Shown: positions 1 to 8,366, numbered from the stretch's first letter. The stretch: 36,430 nt of DNA from Gemella sp. GH3 (GCF_013415425.1 NZ_JACBYC010000149.1:1-36430), one strand, 5' to 3'. Notes: generated by a model not told the origin, from the sequence alone. Numbers and translations: made by a program.

Positions 1-37
1 GTATATATTAGTTAGCTTTTTTCATAAAATATAGTTT

Positions 38-3000
38 TTATTGTACTCTTATTAATTCTCCCAAAGTGTACGAATATATATACTTCTCTATATTTATATT
101 ATCTCCATAAAAATTACTAATAGCATTAGAATATACAAGAAGTTGATTTTTATGTCTTTCTTTAAATTCTTTTGCTAATTTCAAATTATCTGTCTTATAG
201 TCAACAACTACATAATTATTATCATCTAGTTTAATAAGTAAATCAACTACTCCTTGAAGAATAGTTTTTGTTTCTCCACCATCAATTTCAAATTTCTCAG
301 CTTTATTATTCTTTATATTTTCTATATCTGTATTAGAGATATATGTAGTAAATGATATTTCAGTTTCTATAGCTACAGAATTATTTATGAGATTAATAAG
401 AATTTTATTTTCTAAAAACTTATTAATAAAATATAAATCTTGTTCATTATTAATAAAGTCAAACTCTTCTTTTGTCAAAATTCTTTTGTCTTTTACATTA
501 ATAAATAAATTATCTGTCTGTACTAAATCTTTCAAATAGTTTACTAAATCATTAATAATTAACCCTACTTTTATATCTGAAATTAAGCGTTCAAATAGCT
601 TATGAACTATATTTCCCCTAAGTAAAGCATTGTTATTCTTAGTTAAACTTTTCAATTTTAAATATTCGTTACTATTATTTTTTACGCTATTATTTTTTAA
701 AGCACTATAAGAGGTTTTAGCTGGATATATCCTTTTATTAAAGTCTTCTGGATTTTCGATAAAAATAATATTTTCTCCATTATCTTCAATATAATCTTTA
801 TCAAATATAGAATAGTCTTCTACTTGTAAATTATGTTTTTCAAAAACTGTAGGAATTTCTATTAATTCTTTGTAGTCAAATATAGCACCCTGTTCAGTTA
901 TATTATTAATATTTTCTAGATATTCTCTTTCGTAATATTCTAAAACAATATTCAATAATTCTCCGTATTTTTTTACTTTTATTGCTTTGTTTATTATATG
1001 ATTTTTATCATTTTCATCATTAGAAAACTCTGTACCTAAATTCATATTTCTCGATACTAAATATAAACCTTTTTCAGCTCTAGTAAAAGCAACATATAAA
1101 ATTCTAATTTCTTCTTCAATATTTTTCTTATGTATAAAATTAAAAACTATATCATATAATTTAGCTAAGTTCGAATGTTCTGATTTTATAGCCAGCCCAA
1201 ACTCTTTTGAAAATATAGGTTGTTTATACCAATTTGTATTTAAATCTTTATCCAATCCTACCAAAAATACATATTTATATTCTAATCCTTTTGATTTATG
1301 AACACTCATACATAATACACTGTTATCCGTATGTTTTCCTTCAATGGATATATCACTACTTAAAGTATACTCTAAATATTCAATAACATAACTAAGATTA
1401 CCATTATTTTTACTAGCTTCTAATATTATAGTAAGTAAATTCTCATAATATTCAACTTCTAAGTCATTCACCTCAAATGTAGTTAAATATTCAATAAAAT
1501 TAGTATCTATAACTATCTGTTTAATAGTATCTATAACTGAATTATTTAAACTATAGTTTATCCACTTTTTCAATAAGTTAGCAGTATTTATATCTTTGAT
1601 CTTGCTAGATTTACTTATTTTTTTAAATAAATTTTTTCCTGATTGCATAGATAAAGCTAGCAATTCATCGTTAGAATAATTAAAGATAGCACTTCTTAGT
1701 AAAATTAATAAATTAATATCTCTTTCTTGATTATCTATAAATTTCAATAAATTCAAAATAATATTAACACTATGTGAATTTTTAAAAACATCGTTATCTC
1801 TATAATTTACAGAAATACCATATTGTTCAATAATACTTTTTATATTGCTTACAAAGTCACCCGTTGCATTTCTAAATAGTATAGCAAAGTCATTAAATTT
1901 TATATCATCCTCGCTAGTTTCTAAAATATATAAAATTTCCTTGGCTATATTATGGACTAACTGTTCATCAGTTACTCCCTTTTCATTAGACGATATCAAA
2001 TAAGTAGGTATAGTCGAATTTCCTTTCGGTTTTACTTTAGGATAGTATAATGCATTATCTAAAGTATAGCTAATTCCTGCATTATTTTCATACATTAATC
2101 TATTGAAAATAAAATTGCTAGTTTTTAAAATGTTTTCCTCACTTCTAAAATTCTCTTTTAAAATAACACATATTCCTTCTCCAGAATAATCAATTTTATA
2201 ATCTTTAGAAACATCATAGATATCGTCTGAAATATAATCAGTTATTTTATTATATTTACGATATTTTTCTTCAAAAAGTTCAGGATTAGATCCTCTGAAA
2301 CCATATATAGATTGTTTAACATCGCCAACTCTAAAAAATGTACTATTATCTCCTCTTATTAAATTTAATATATATTCTTGCAAATCATTATTATCTTGAT
2401 ATTCATCAACATAAATTTCCAAAAATAAATTTTTATAATATAAAGCAGCTTCTGTACATACCTTTTTACCATTTATTTCTTTTTCTAAAGCTTTTATTGT
2501 TAAATGACTTAAATCAGAAAAATCTAAATAACTATCTTTTCTTTTCCTTAAAATAAATTCATCATCTATGGCCAATAATATTCTCTTTAAATATTTTGCA
2601 TATACTTGAGTAGTCATTAAATTTTTCAAAATAATTCTCAGTTCAGATAATTGATTATAAAGTTTACTTAATAAATCATTACTTTTTGTACTGTTATACT
2701 CTTTCATATTAGCTAATATATTTTCTAAATATTCATTAGTTACAACTACATTACTACCAATGTCTTCATTAATATCAAGAGAATCAAATATTTTTTTAAT
2801 ATATATCATATTATACTCAGATATATTATCATTATCTTCAAAATCATTTAATAAATTAGTTATATCATTTAATTTTGACAATTCTTTTTGATATAATTTA
2901 ACAGCTTTTATTACAATTTCAAAGTTAGAATCTACACTATCTATACTAATACCCTCTAATAAGGTATATATTTTTTTGTAATCAATATCTCCTAAACAAT

Positions 3001-3667
3001 ATTCTATATTTTTTATCAATTTATATTCTATATAATCTCTATAGTTAACAATATTCAAAAGTTTCTTATAAATATTATTCAAAAATTTTGTTAAGCTATC
3101 TCCATATTTAGTAAAATATTCATTAAAAAATATACTAAATTCCTCTTCATCTCTATTAGCAAAATCTTCTAAAACATAATCTATTGATTTTTGAAGTAGA
3201 TTAGTATTATCAGTTAAAACTTTAAAATTAGGAGATAGATAAATAGTTTGATCTTTTATATTTTCTTCTACCAAATAATAAAACTTTCTTAATACATTCG
3301 AGCAAAAACTATCAATTGTACTTATCTGTGATTCTCCCATGAGTAATCTTTGTCTTTTTAAAAACTCAATATCTTCCTTTTTTCCCGTAATAGATAGTTT
3401 TTCTTCTATTTTATTTTCAATTCTCTCCGTCATATTTTCTGCCGCAGCTTTAGTAAAAGTTAAGATTAACAATCTATTTATATCCCATCTACTGTTAGCT
3501 ATTTTGCGAGATATACGTTCAGACAATACTTCTGTTTTCCCACTTCCCGCAGCTGCAGAAACTAAAATATCACAACCACTCAAAGATATAGCCTGCCACT
3601 GACTAGGTGTAGGTTTTTTCTTTTTATTTAATATATAATTATCCATTTTTTCTAAATATATATTCAT
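38..3667 (-). CDS. addA: AddA/RexA: ATP-dependent helicase/nuclease subunit A
   Basis: This is the large helicase-nuclease subunit of the AddAB (RexAB) complex, which resects DNA double-strand ends for recombinational repair. The 1209-residue length fits the family. UvrD-type motifs appear in order: Walker A AAAGSGKT at residues 38-45, motif II VDEYQD, motif III GDVKQSIYGFRG, motif IV ENFRS, motif V VHKSKGLEYKYVFLVGL and motif VI RILYVAFTRAEKGL. The C-terminal RecB-like nuclease motif is VVDYKTD, preceded by the GVVDLL strand that carries the metal-binding Asp. The ATG at 3667 is preceded by AAGGAG eight bases upstream, and this Shine-Dalgarno overlaps the stop codon of rlmH, so the two genes are probably translated in sequence. 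In many Firmicutes addB lies immediately upstream of addA. Here rlmH holds that place, and addB is not in the window. Confidence 0.96.
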   Translation of the reverse strand: MNIYLEKMDNYILNKKKKPTPSQWQAISLSGCDILVSAAAGSGKTEVLSERISRKIANSRWDINRLLILTFTKAAAENMTERIENKIEEKLSITGKKEDIEFLKRQRLLMGESQISTIDSFCSNVLRKFYYLVEENIKDQTIYLSPNFKVLTDNTNLLQKSIDYVLEDFANRDEEEFSIFFNEYFTKYGDSLTKFLNNIYKKLLNIVNYRDYIEYKLIKNIEYCLGDIDYKKIYTLLEGISIDSVDSNFEIVIKAVKLYQKELSKLNDITNLLNDFEDNDNISEYNMIYIKKIFDSLDINEDIGSNVVVTNEYLENILANMKEYNSTKSNDLLSKLYNQLSELRIILKNLMTTQVYAKYLKRILLAIDDEFILRKRKDSYLDFSDLSHLTIKALEKEINGKKVCTEAALYYKNLFLEIYVDEYQDNNDLQEYILNLIRGDNSTFFRVGDVKQSIYGFRGSNPELFEEKYRKYNKITDYISDDIYDVSKDYKIDYSGEGICVILKENFRSEENILKTSNFIFNRLMYENNAGISYTLDNALYYPKVKPKGNSTIPTYLISSNEKGVTDEQLVHNIAKEILYILETSEDDIKFNDFAILFRNATGDFVSNIKSIIEQYGISVNYRDNDVFKNSHSVNIILNLLKFIDNQERDINLLILLRSAIFNYSNDELLALSMQSGKNLFKKISKSSKIKDINTANLLKKWINYSLNNSVIDTIKQIVIDTNFIEYLTTFEVNDLEVEYYENLLTIILEASKNNGNLSYVIEYLEYTLSSDISIEGKHTDNSVLCMSVHKSKGLEYKYVFLVGLDKDLNTNWYKQPIFSKEFGLAIKSEHSNLAKLYDIVFNFIHKKNIEEEIRILYVAFTRAEKGLYLVSRNMNLGTEFSNDENDKNHIINKAIKVKKYGELLNIVLEYYEREYLENINNITEQGAIFDYKELIEIPTVFEKHNLQVEDYSIFDKDYIEDNGENIIFIENPEDFNKRIYPAKTSYSALKNNSVKNNSNEYLKLKSLTKNNNALLRGNIVHKLFERLISDIKVGLIINDLVNYLKDLVQTDNLFINVKDKRILTKEEFDFINNEQDLYFINKFLENKILINLINNSVAIETEISFTTYISNTDIENIKNNKAEKFEIDGGETKTILQGVVDLLIKLDDNNYVVVDYKTDNLKLAKEFKERHKNQLLVYSNAISNFYGDNINIEKYIYSYTLGELIRVQ

Positions 3668-3679
3668 ATAAACAACTCC

Positions 3680-4156
3680 TTATTTGTGATAACTTTGATT
3701 GTTAATAATTCTATAACTTCTATAAACCTGCTCTAACAAAATAACTCTCATTAATTGATGGGGAAATGTCATTTTACTAAAAGATAACGACAGATTGCTT
3801 CTACACTTTACTGAATCTGACAAACCATAACTACCACCAATTACAAAAACAACATCACTATTTCCTCGAATAGCAAGATTATTAATTTCCTTAGCTAACT
3901 CTTCGCTAGAGAAAACTTTACCTAATATTTCTAGGGTTATTACATATTGACTATCTTTAATTTTAGAAAGTATATTTTCTCCCTCTTTATTCATAGCAAT
4001 TTTAATCTCTGAGTCATTTTCTACTTTAACTTTTTCATCGTTGATTTCAATAATATTTAATTTTACATAAGTTCCTAATCTTTTTTCATATTCTTTTAAT
4101 GCATCACGATAAAATTTTTCTTTTATTTTACCTACACATACAATAGTTATACGCAT
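3680..4156 (-). CDS. rlmH: RlmH: 23S rRNA pseudouridine-1915 N3-methyltransferase
   Basis: This 158-residue SPOUT-class methyltransferase is expected to methylate pseudouridine 1915 in helix 69 of 23S rRNA, using S-adenosylmethionine. The start MRITIVCVGKIK, the glycine-rich knot segment FVIGGSYGLSD (about residues 104-114), the FPHQLMRVILLEQVYRSYRI block and the terminal YHK are all hallmark RlmH features, and the length is typical. The ATG has a GAGG-type ribosome site. A promoter lies about 30 bases upstream (4186-4214). addA follows after 12 bases, so the two are probably co-transcribed. Confidence 0.96.
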   Translation of the reverse strand: MRITIVCVGKIKEKFYRDALKEYEKRLGTYVKLNIIEINDEKVKVENDSEIKIAMNKEGENILSKIKDSQYVITLEILGKVFSSEELAKEINNLAIRGNSDVVFVIGGSYGLSDSVKCRSNLSLSFSKMTFPHQLMRVILLEQVYRSYRIINNQSYHK

Positions 4157-4185
4157 AACTTACCTCACAAACATTAATTATATCA

Positions 4186-4214
4186 ATTATATATTATATA
4201 CTTTTTATTTACAA
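4186..4214 (-). promoter_or_regulatory. Predicted promoter of rlmH-addA
   Basis: On the minus strand a TTGTAA -35 box (4209-4214) and a TATAAT -10 box (4186-4191) are separated by 17 bases. The implied transcript starts about 20 bases ahead of the rlmH start codon. The match is by eye in AT-rich DNA. Confidence 0.5.
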
Positions 4215-4235
4215 ACATATCTTATATATTAATAT

Positions 4236-4277
4236 ATAAAAAAGATAATAACATATTTAGAATATATTATTATCTTT
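4236..4277 (-). terminator. Intrinsic terminator after trpXYZ
   Basis: An 11-bp perfect stem (4241-4251 with 4267-4277) is followed on the minus strand by six T residues. It lies just past the stop codon of the trpZ ATPase gene at 4285 and separates this operon from rlmH. Confidence 0.75.
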
Positions 4278-4284
4278 AGCAAAA

Positions 4285-5046
4285 TTAAAAATTATCTAGC
4301 ATATTAAAAATGTCTATAGCAGTCAACTTTTCTTTATCTTCATTTTTTATATCTTTGACAATTTCACCTTGATTTAAAACAATTAATCTATTTCCATATT
4401 TAAGAGCATCATTAATATTATGTGTTATCATAAGCGTAGTAATTTCTTTTTCTTTTACTACTTTATCAGTTATTTCCATAATAATTTGTTGAGTTTTCGG
4501 ATCAAGTGCGGCTGTATGTTCATCAAGAAGTAATAGTTTAGGTGTTTGCATAGTTGCCATAAGTAATGAAATAGCCTGTCTTTGACCGCCAGATAAAACA
4601 CCCATTTCACTATCCAATCTATCTTCTAATCCCAAATTTAAAGTTAATAATTGTTCTTTAAAATATGTTTTACGATTTTTTGTTAAACTAAATTTAAAGA
4701 ATTTTTTACCAACACGACTGTAAGATAACGCCATATTTTCAGCAACTGTCATTCTTGGTGCAGTTCCTTGCATAGGATTTTGAAAAACTCTACTTATATA
4801 TTTTGCTCTCTTATGTTCAACAGTTTTTGTCACATCAACTCCATTAATAACAATACTCCCGCTATCAAGAGAAAAGCTACCTGCAATTGCATTTAGTAGA
4901 GTAGATTTCCCTGCTCCATTTCCTCCTATAACTGTTATAAAGTCTCCTTTTTTTATATCAAGACTAACATTTTTTAATGCATGATGCTCTCTTACACTAT
5001 TAGGAAAAAACGTCTTATCTACATTATTTAATTTTATAAAACTCAT
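4285..5046 (-). CDS. trpZ: TrpZ-like ATP-binding protein of a tryptophan ABC importer
   Basis: This 253-residue ATPase powers the importer formed with the two genes upstream. It shows Walker A GGNGAGKST (about residues 43-51), a Q-loop FQNP, signature LSGGQRQA, Walker B LLLLDEHTAALDP and a switch His in MITHN. The DEHTAALD form of Walker B is common in ATPases that partner PF04392-type binding proteins. Its ATG lies two bases after the permease stop codon and its AAGGAG site lies inside the permease gene, so translation is probably coupled. The name trpZ is transferred from the streptococcal trpXYZ system and rests mainly on the neighbouring binding protein and the Trp-codon leader. Confidence 0.85.
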   Translation of the reverse strand: MSFIKLNNVDKTFFPNSVREHHALKNVSLDIKKGDFITVIGGNGAGKSTLLNAIAGSFSLDSGSIVINGVDVTKTVEHKRAKYISRVFQNPMQGTAPRMTVAENMALSYSRVGKKFFKFSLTKNRKTYFKEQLLTLNLGLEDRLDSEMGVLSGGQRQAISLLMATMQTPKLLLLDEHTAALDPKTQQIIMEITDKVVKEKEITTLMITHNINDALKYGNRLIVLNQGEIVKDIKNEDKEKLTAIDIFNMLDNF

Positions 5047-5048
5047 AA

Positions 5049-5930
5049 TTATCTCTCCTTTTTACGATTAAACAAAGTAAATTTAAATTGTGGGAGTGTT
5101 AAAAATACTGCAATAATTAATGCCGAAACTAACTTGAAATCATTAGCCTCTATAATTTGCAATTTCAAAACTCCTACTAATAATAATCTATATATTATAG
5201 CTCCATAAATAGTATATATTAACCTTTCTACAAATGTAGATTCTCCAAATACTACTTCTCCTATAATAATAGCAGCTAATGCTATAACTATAACACCTAG
5301 ACCACTGTTAACATCTGCAAATCCGTTATTTTGTGCTAATAATCCTCCAGCAAAAGCTATTATACCATTAGAAATCATAAGACCTAATATTGTCATAGCT
5401 TTGGTAGATATCCCAAAAGATATAGCCATCTTTTCATTATCACCAGTAGCTATTAAACTTTGTCCCAATTCTGTTTTGAAGAAAATTAATATTATAAAAA
5501 TTAATAATGTTGTTACTAATATTCCTAAAATTATAATAGAAAAATTATTAGGTATATTTAATTTATCCAAAGATGAAAATACTGTATCTTTGTTTAAAAT
5601 ATTTAAGTTAGGACGTCCCATTATTCTTAAATTTATAGATAATAATGCAGTCATAGTTAAAATACCTGCAAGTAAGCTAGGAATTTTACAAACAGTAATT
5701 AGAATACCTGTAACTAAGCCAGCTAACATTCCAAACAACATAGCTAGAAATATTGCTACATAAGGATTAACACCATTCAAAATAGCTACAACTGTTACAG
5801 ATGCTCCTAACGGGAAGCTCCCCTCTGTTGTCATATCTGCAATATTTAAAATACGAAAACTTATGAAAAGCCCCAAAGATACTATACCCCATAAAATTCC
5901 TTGTGAAATAGCTGATATTATAATGTCCAT
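5049..5930 (-). CDS. trpY: TrpY-like permease of a tryptophan ABC importer
   Basis: This 293-residue, strongly hydrophobic protein has about eight to nine membrane segments and belongs to the LivH/RbsC-like permease class (BPD_transp_2). It opens with MDIIISAISQGILWGIVSLGLFISFRI, and the conserved DMTTEGSFPLGA segment follows at about residues 32-43, typical of permeases working with PF04392 binding proteins. A TAGGAGG site precedes the ATG. The gene sits 14 bases after trpX and 2 bases before trpZ, in a tight three-gene operon. Substrate specificity is inferred from the operon. Related systems may carry other substrates. Confidence 0.86.
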   Translation of the reverse strand: MDIIISAISQGILWGIVSLGLFISFRILNIADMTTEGSFPLGASVTVVAILNGVNPYVAIFLAMLFGMLAGLVTGILITVCKIPSLLAGILTMTALLSINLRIMGRPNLNILNKDTVFSSLDKLNIPNNFSIIILGILVTTLLIFIILIFFKTELGQSLIATGDNEKMAISFGISTKAMTILGLMISNGIIAFAGGLLAQNNGFADVNSGLGVIVIALAAIIIGEVVFGESTFVERLIYTIYGAIIYRLLLVGVLKLQIIEANDFKLVSALIIAVFLTLPQFKFTLFNRKKER

Positions 5931-5944
5931 AATATACCTCCTAT

Positions 5945-6937
5945 CTAATTTATAACTTGTGCTTTATTTTTTATATGTTCTGGAATAATAATATTAAGCT
6001 CTTTAGCTTTTTCTTCATTCAAATAAATTATTCCTTCATTTGCAAATACTATAGATTTATTTGCCGCTTCTTGTCCCTTTAATATATCTACAACAACTTT
6101 TGCAGTTTCTACTCCTATATTATATTGATCAACTCCTATAGCAAGTACACCTCCATCTTTTACCATAGTATCTGCAGATGGAAACACTGGAACTTTATAA
6201 CTATCTGTTATTTTTACTACTGTACTCATTGCACTAGCTACTGTATTATCAATAGGTACATATATAGCATCAACAGAACTTGCTAATACTTCTGTAACTT
6301 GTTGAATATCATTAGTATTAGATATCGTCTTAACTACTACTTCTAGACCTAAACTTTCTGCTAATTCCTTAGCTTGCTCTGCTTGTTTCATGGAATTATC
6401 TTCGCTAGAAGTATATATTATGCCTAGTTTCTTCATATTAGGTAAAATATCTTTCATTAAAGATAATTGTTGATCTAGAGGGGTTCTATCACTTACACCA
6501 GTAACATTTGTTCCAGGTTTTTCTTCACTTTTGATTAATCCTGCCTCAACTGGATAAGTAACACCACCCATAATTATAGGTATGTCTTTTGTAACATTAG
6601 AAAGTGATAGTGCTGATGGTGTAGTTATAGCTACTATAACATCATTTTTTTCTGAAACTAATTTCTCACTCATAGTTGCTAGATTACTTTGATCTCCTTG
6701 AGCATTTTGTAAATCTAATTTTAAATTCTTACCTACTTCATACCCTTGATTTTTCATCTCATCTTCAAACCCCTTATAGATACTGTCGAGGGCTGGATGG
6801 CTTAATAGTTGTAAAACTCCTACTTTGACATCTGTGCGTTGTTTAACTTCTTCATTGTTGTTTCTATTTTCAACGATATATCCAAAAATTAAACAAAATA
6901 TTAATACTATAGTAAAAACCTTTCCTCTATTGTTCAT
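5945..6937 (-). CDS. trpX: TrpX-like tryptophan ABC transporter substrate-binding protein
   Basis: This 330-residue extracellular binding protein is of the PF04392 (ABC_sub_bind) family. Segments such as VGVLQLLSHPALDSIYKGF, the AQGDQSN region, ITTPSALSLS, IIYTSSEDNS and YVPIDNTVASA closely follow streptococcal TrpX as I remember it. The N-terminus (MNNRGKVFTIVLIFCLIFGYIV) is a single hydrophobic anchor. Its only Cys is preceded by LIF, which is a poor lipobox, so the protein is probably held by the uncleaved helix, as in TrpX. The start at 6937 has AAAGGAGG just upstream. The open frame runs 25 codons further, to 7012, but that stretch lies inside the leader hairpins and has no ribosome site. 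Expression is probably set by the attenuator upstream. Confidence 0.88.
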   Translation of the reverse strand: MNNRGKVFTIVLIFCLIFGYIVENRNNNEEVKQRTDVKVGVLQLLSHPALDSIYKGFEDEMKNQGYEVGKNLKLDLQNAQGDQSNLATMSEKLVSEKNDVIVAITTPSALSLSNVTKDIPIIMGGVTYPVEAGLIKSEEKPGTNVTGVSDRTPLDQQLSLMKDILPNMKKLGIIYTSSEDNSMKQAEQAKELAESLGLEVVVKTISNTNDIQQVTEVLASSVDAIYVPIDNTVASAMSTVVKITDSYKVPVFPSADTMVKDGGVLAIGVDQYNIGVETAKVVVDILKGQEAANKSIVFANEGIIYLNEEKAKELNIIIPEHIKNKAQVIN

Positions 6938-6952
6938 AATAAAACCTCCTTT

Positions 6953-6989
6953 AAAAAATAAAATAAGCCACTTAATGATTAAGTGACTT
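6953..6989 (-). terminator. Second leader terminator before trpX
   Basis: On the minus strand an 11-bp stem with one G-U pair (6979-6989 with 6965-6975) and a 3-base loop is followed by ATTTTATTTTTT. It lies directly in front of the trpX Shine-Dalgarno sequence. Its 5' arm is also perfectly complementary over 10 bases to the 3' arm of the first terminator, so the two cannot both form if those arms pair with each other. Confidence 0.6.
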
Positions 6990-6994
6990 ATAAA

Positions 6995-7034
6995 CGAAAA
7001 AATATAAGTCACGTAGATATGATGTCTACGTGAC
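6995..7034 (-). terminator. First leader terminator of the trp attenuator
   Basis: A perfect 10-bp stem (7025-7034 with 7008-7017) and a 7-base loop are followed on the minus strand by TTATATTTTTT. It sits inside the untranslated leader between the trpXYZ promoter and trpX, as expected for a transcription attenuator. Confidence 0.72.
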
Positions 7035-7117
7035 CTGTAATTTTTATACCACGTAGATACATCTTTACAAACAAGTGTAAGGCTGTATCTACGATTAAAA
7101 ATAGAAACAACCTGTAT

Positions 7118-7171
7118 CTAGTGGCTTTGCCAACGAGTATTCAATTGTGAAATACTTATAACTATATACAT
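7118..7171 (-). CDS. Predicted 17-residue Trp leader peptide
   Basis: This short ORF reads MYIVISISQLNTRWQSH and stops at TAG. Its ATG (7169-7171) is preceded by AAAGGAG (7180-7186) eight bases upstream, a better ribosome site than many full genes here have. It contains a single Trp codon, four codons from the stop, and a small hairpin (TGGC/GCCA) covers that codon. The stop codon overlaps one of the pairing segments of the leader. The context (a strong promoter just upstream, alternating hairpins and trpX downstream) suggests a regulatory peptide whose translation senses charged tRNA-Trp or tryptophan. Confidence 0.65.
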   Translation of the reverse strand: MYIVISISQLNTRWQSH

Positions 7172-7209
7172 TATTGTTTCTCCTTTTTCATTAATATTTA
7201 TTCAAATTA

Positions 7210-7238
7210 AGTATAGCAGACAAAAATATAAATGTCAA
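7210..7238 (-). promoter_or_regulatory. Strong promoter of the trpXYZ leader
   Basis: A consensus TTGACA -35 box (7233-7238) and a TATACT -10 box (7210-7215) are separated by 17 bases on the minus strand. The predicted start near 7203 gives an untranslated leader of about 265 bases before trpX. Confidence 0.8.
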
Positions 7239-7264
7239 TACAAAATTTTTATGATAAATAAAAA

Positions 7265-8266
7265 TTATTTTATTTTACAATTTAAATCAACAACACTACT
7301 TCTTATTTTTAAATCATAGCCTATTAATATTTTCAATTCTGCTTCTTCTTTTTTTATTATTTTTAAGATTGTCTCGACAGTCTTATTGGCAGCGTCTTCA
7401 ATATCAAACTCTATAGTTGTTAATGGAAATTTAAGTAAAGAGGAAGATTCATAATTTCCAAATCCTGCTACTGAATAATTTTCCCCTACTACAAAGCCAT
7501 TTTCTTCTAGCGCTCTTATAGCTCCATAAGCAATATTATCAGTTGCACATATTATACACGTATTGTTTTTAAGTAAATGTATATTTTCTTTTACTTTCTT
7601 ATAGCTATCTTTTGTATTAAAAGTTGTTGTTAATTGCATAACAGGTAAATCGTATTTCTTCAGGGCGTTTAATACTCCTAATTTTCGATAAATTCCTACT
7701 GCAACATCATCTTCTCCTACACCTAAATATGCAATCTTTGTATGACCCGAAGCCATAACAAAATTTGCAATATCTCTTCCAGCATTAAAATCATTGTATT
7801 CAACACTATAAGTATACTCACCTTCCTGACCTAAAATAACTACTGGAATATCTATACTTCTTATTACGCTCTCAAATTCTCTACTCATTGTTGTAGGTAA
7901 TAAAATTATACCATCCACATTCAATCTGGCTAATTTTTTCAAATACTCTAGTTGTAATTTTTTACTGAAACTAGCATTCATTATTAAAGTTTCATAATTA
8001 TTATTTTTTAATTTCTGATCTATGTACATCAAAGTTCTACTACTCACATATGATGATAAGGTAGGCACGATAATCCCTATAATCTTACTTTCTGTACTTT
8101 TTAATGCTTTCGCAAATGTATTAGGTGTATAATTATATTTTTCTACTACTCTCTTTATCTTATTACTAGTTTCTTTCTTCAAACTACCACCATTAAAATA
8201 ACGAGAAACTGTAGTAGTTCCTACTCCTGCCATTTTTGCAATTTCAACTATTGTTAATTTTTTCAT
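7265..8266 (-). CDS. LacI/GalR-family transcriptional regulator
   Basis: This 333-residue repressor has the usual LacI helix-turn-helix at residues 4-23 (VEIAKMAGVGTTTVSRYFNG), a hinge region (YNYTPNTFAKAL), and a periplasmic-binding-protein-like effector domain (IIGIIVPTLSSYVSSRTLMYID through GYDLKIRSS). The overall style is that of sucrose/trehalose-type repressors, but no sugar gene stands beside it, so the effector and targets are unknown. It has its own promoter (8299-8327) with a short palindrome in the spacer that may serve autoregulation. It is transcribed away from the methionine importer and towards trpXYZ, which has its own promoter. Confidence 0.9.
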   Translation of the reverse strand: MKKLTIVEIAKMAGVGTTTVSRYFNGGSLKKETSNKIKRVVEKYNYTPNTFAKALKSTESKIIGIIVPTLSSYVSSRTLMYIDQKLKNNNYETLIMNASFSKKLQLEYLKKLARLNVDGIILLPTTMSREFESVIRSIDIPVVILGQEGEYTYSVEYNDFNAGRDIANFVMASGHTKIAYLGVGEDDVAVGIYRKLGVLNALKKYDLPVMQLTTTFNTKDSYKKVKENIHLLKNNTCIICATDNIAYGAIRALEENGFVVGENYSVAGFGNYESSSLLKFPLTTIEFDIEDAANKTVETILKIIKKEEAELKILIGYDLKIRSSVVDLNCKIK

Positions 8267-8298
8267 AATATCTCACCATTACTCTTTAAGATAATACT

Positions 8299-8327
8299 AT
8301 TATACTTTAGTTTACTAAAATTGTAAA
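8299..8327 (-). promoter_or_regulatory. Promoter of the LacI-type regulator, with palindromic spacer
   Basis: On the minus strand TTTACA (8322-8327) and TATAAT (8299-8304) are 17 bases apart. The spacer holds the palindrome TTTAGT-TT-ACTAAA (8306-8319), placed where a bound repressor would block polymerase. It lacks the CG centre common in LacI-family operators, so its role is uncertain. Confidence 0.55.
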
Positions 8328-8366
8328 TTTCATATTCGATAAACTCCCAAAAATATATTACAGATT

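Larger units (their letters stand above)
6953..7203 (-). promoter_or_regulatory. Leader-peptide attenuator of trpXYZ
   Basis: The leader RNA carries a chain of mutually exclusive pairings. In minus-strand order: B (7084-7093) pairs with C (7052-7061) over 10 perfect base pairs. C (7049-7061) pairs with D (7025-7034) over 8 Watson-Crick pairs. D pairs with E (7008-7017) to form terminator 1. E (7003-7012) pairs with F (6983-6992) over 10 pairs. F pairs with G (6965-6975) to form terminator 2. A segment A at 7111-7124, overlapping the leader-peptide stop codon, can also pair with C through 12 bp and one bulge. No T-box GGTGGnACCGCG motif is present. A 17-codon ORF with one Trp codon starts the leader. 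Which pairing Trp starvation favours has not been tested here. Confidence 0.7.

Noticed and set aside
6938-7012. A 25-codon N-terminal extension of the trpX reading frame (start at 7012)
   Set aside because: It has no ribosome site and is encoded by the leader terminators. The ATG at 6937 with AAAGGAGG and a normal anchor sequence is far better.
7040-7203. A T-box riboswitch before trpX
   Set aside because: The GGTGGnACCGCG antiterminator sequence, clear in the valS leader, is absent here. The short ORF and alternating stems explain the region better.
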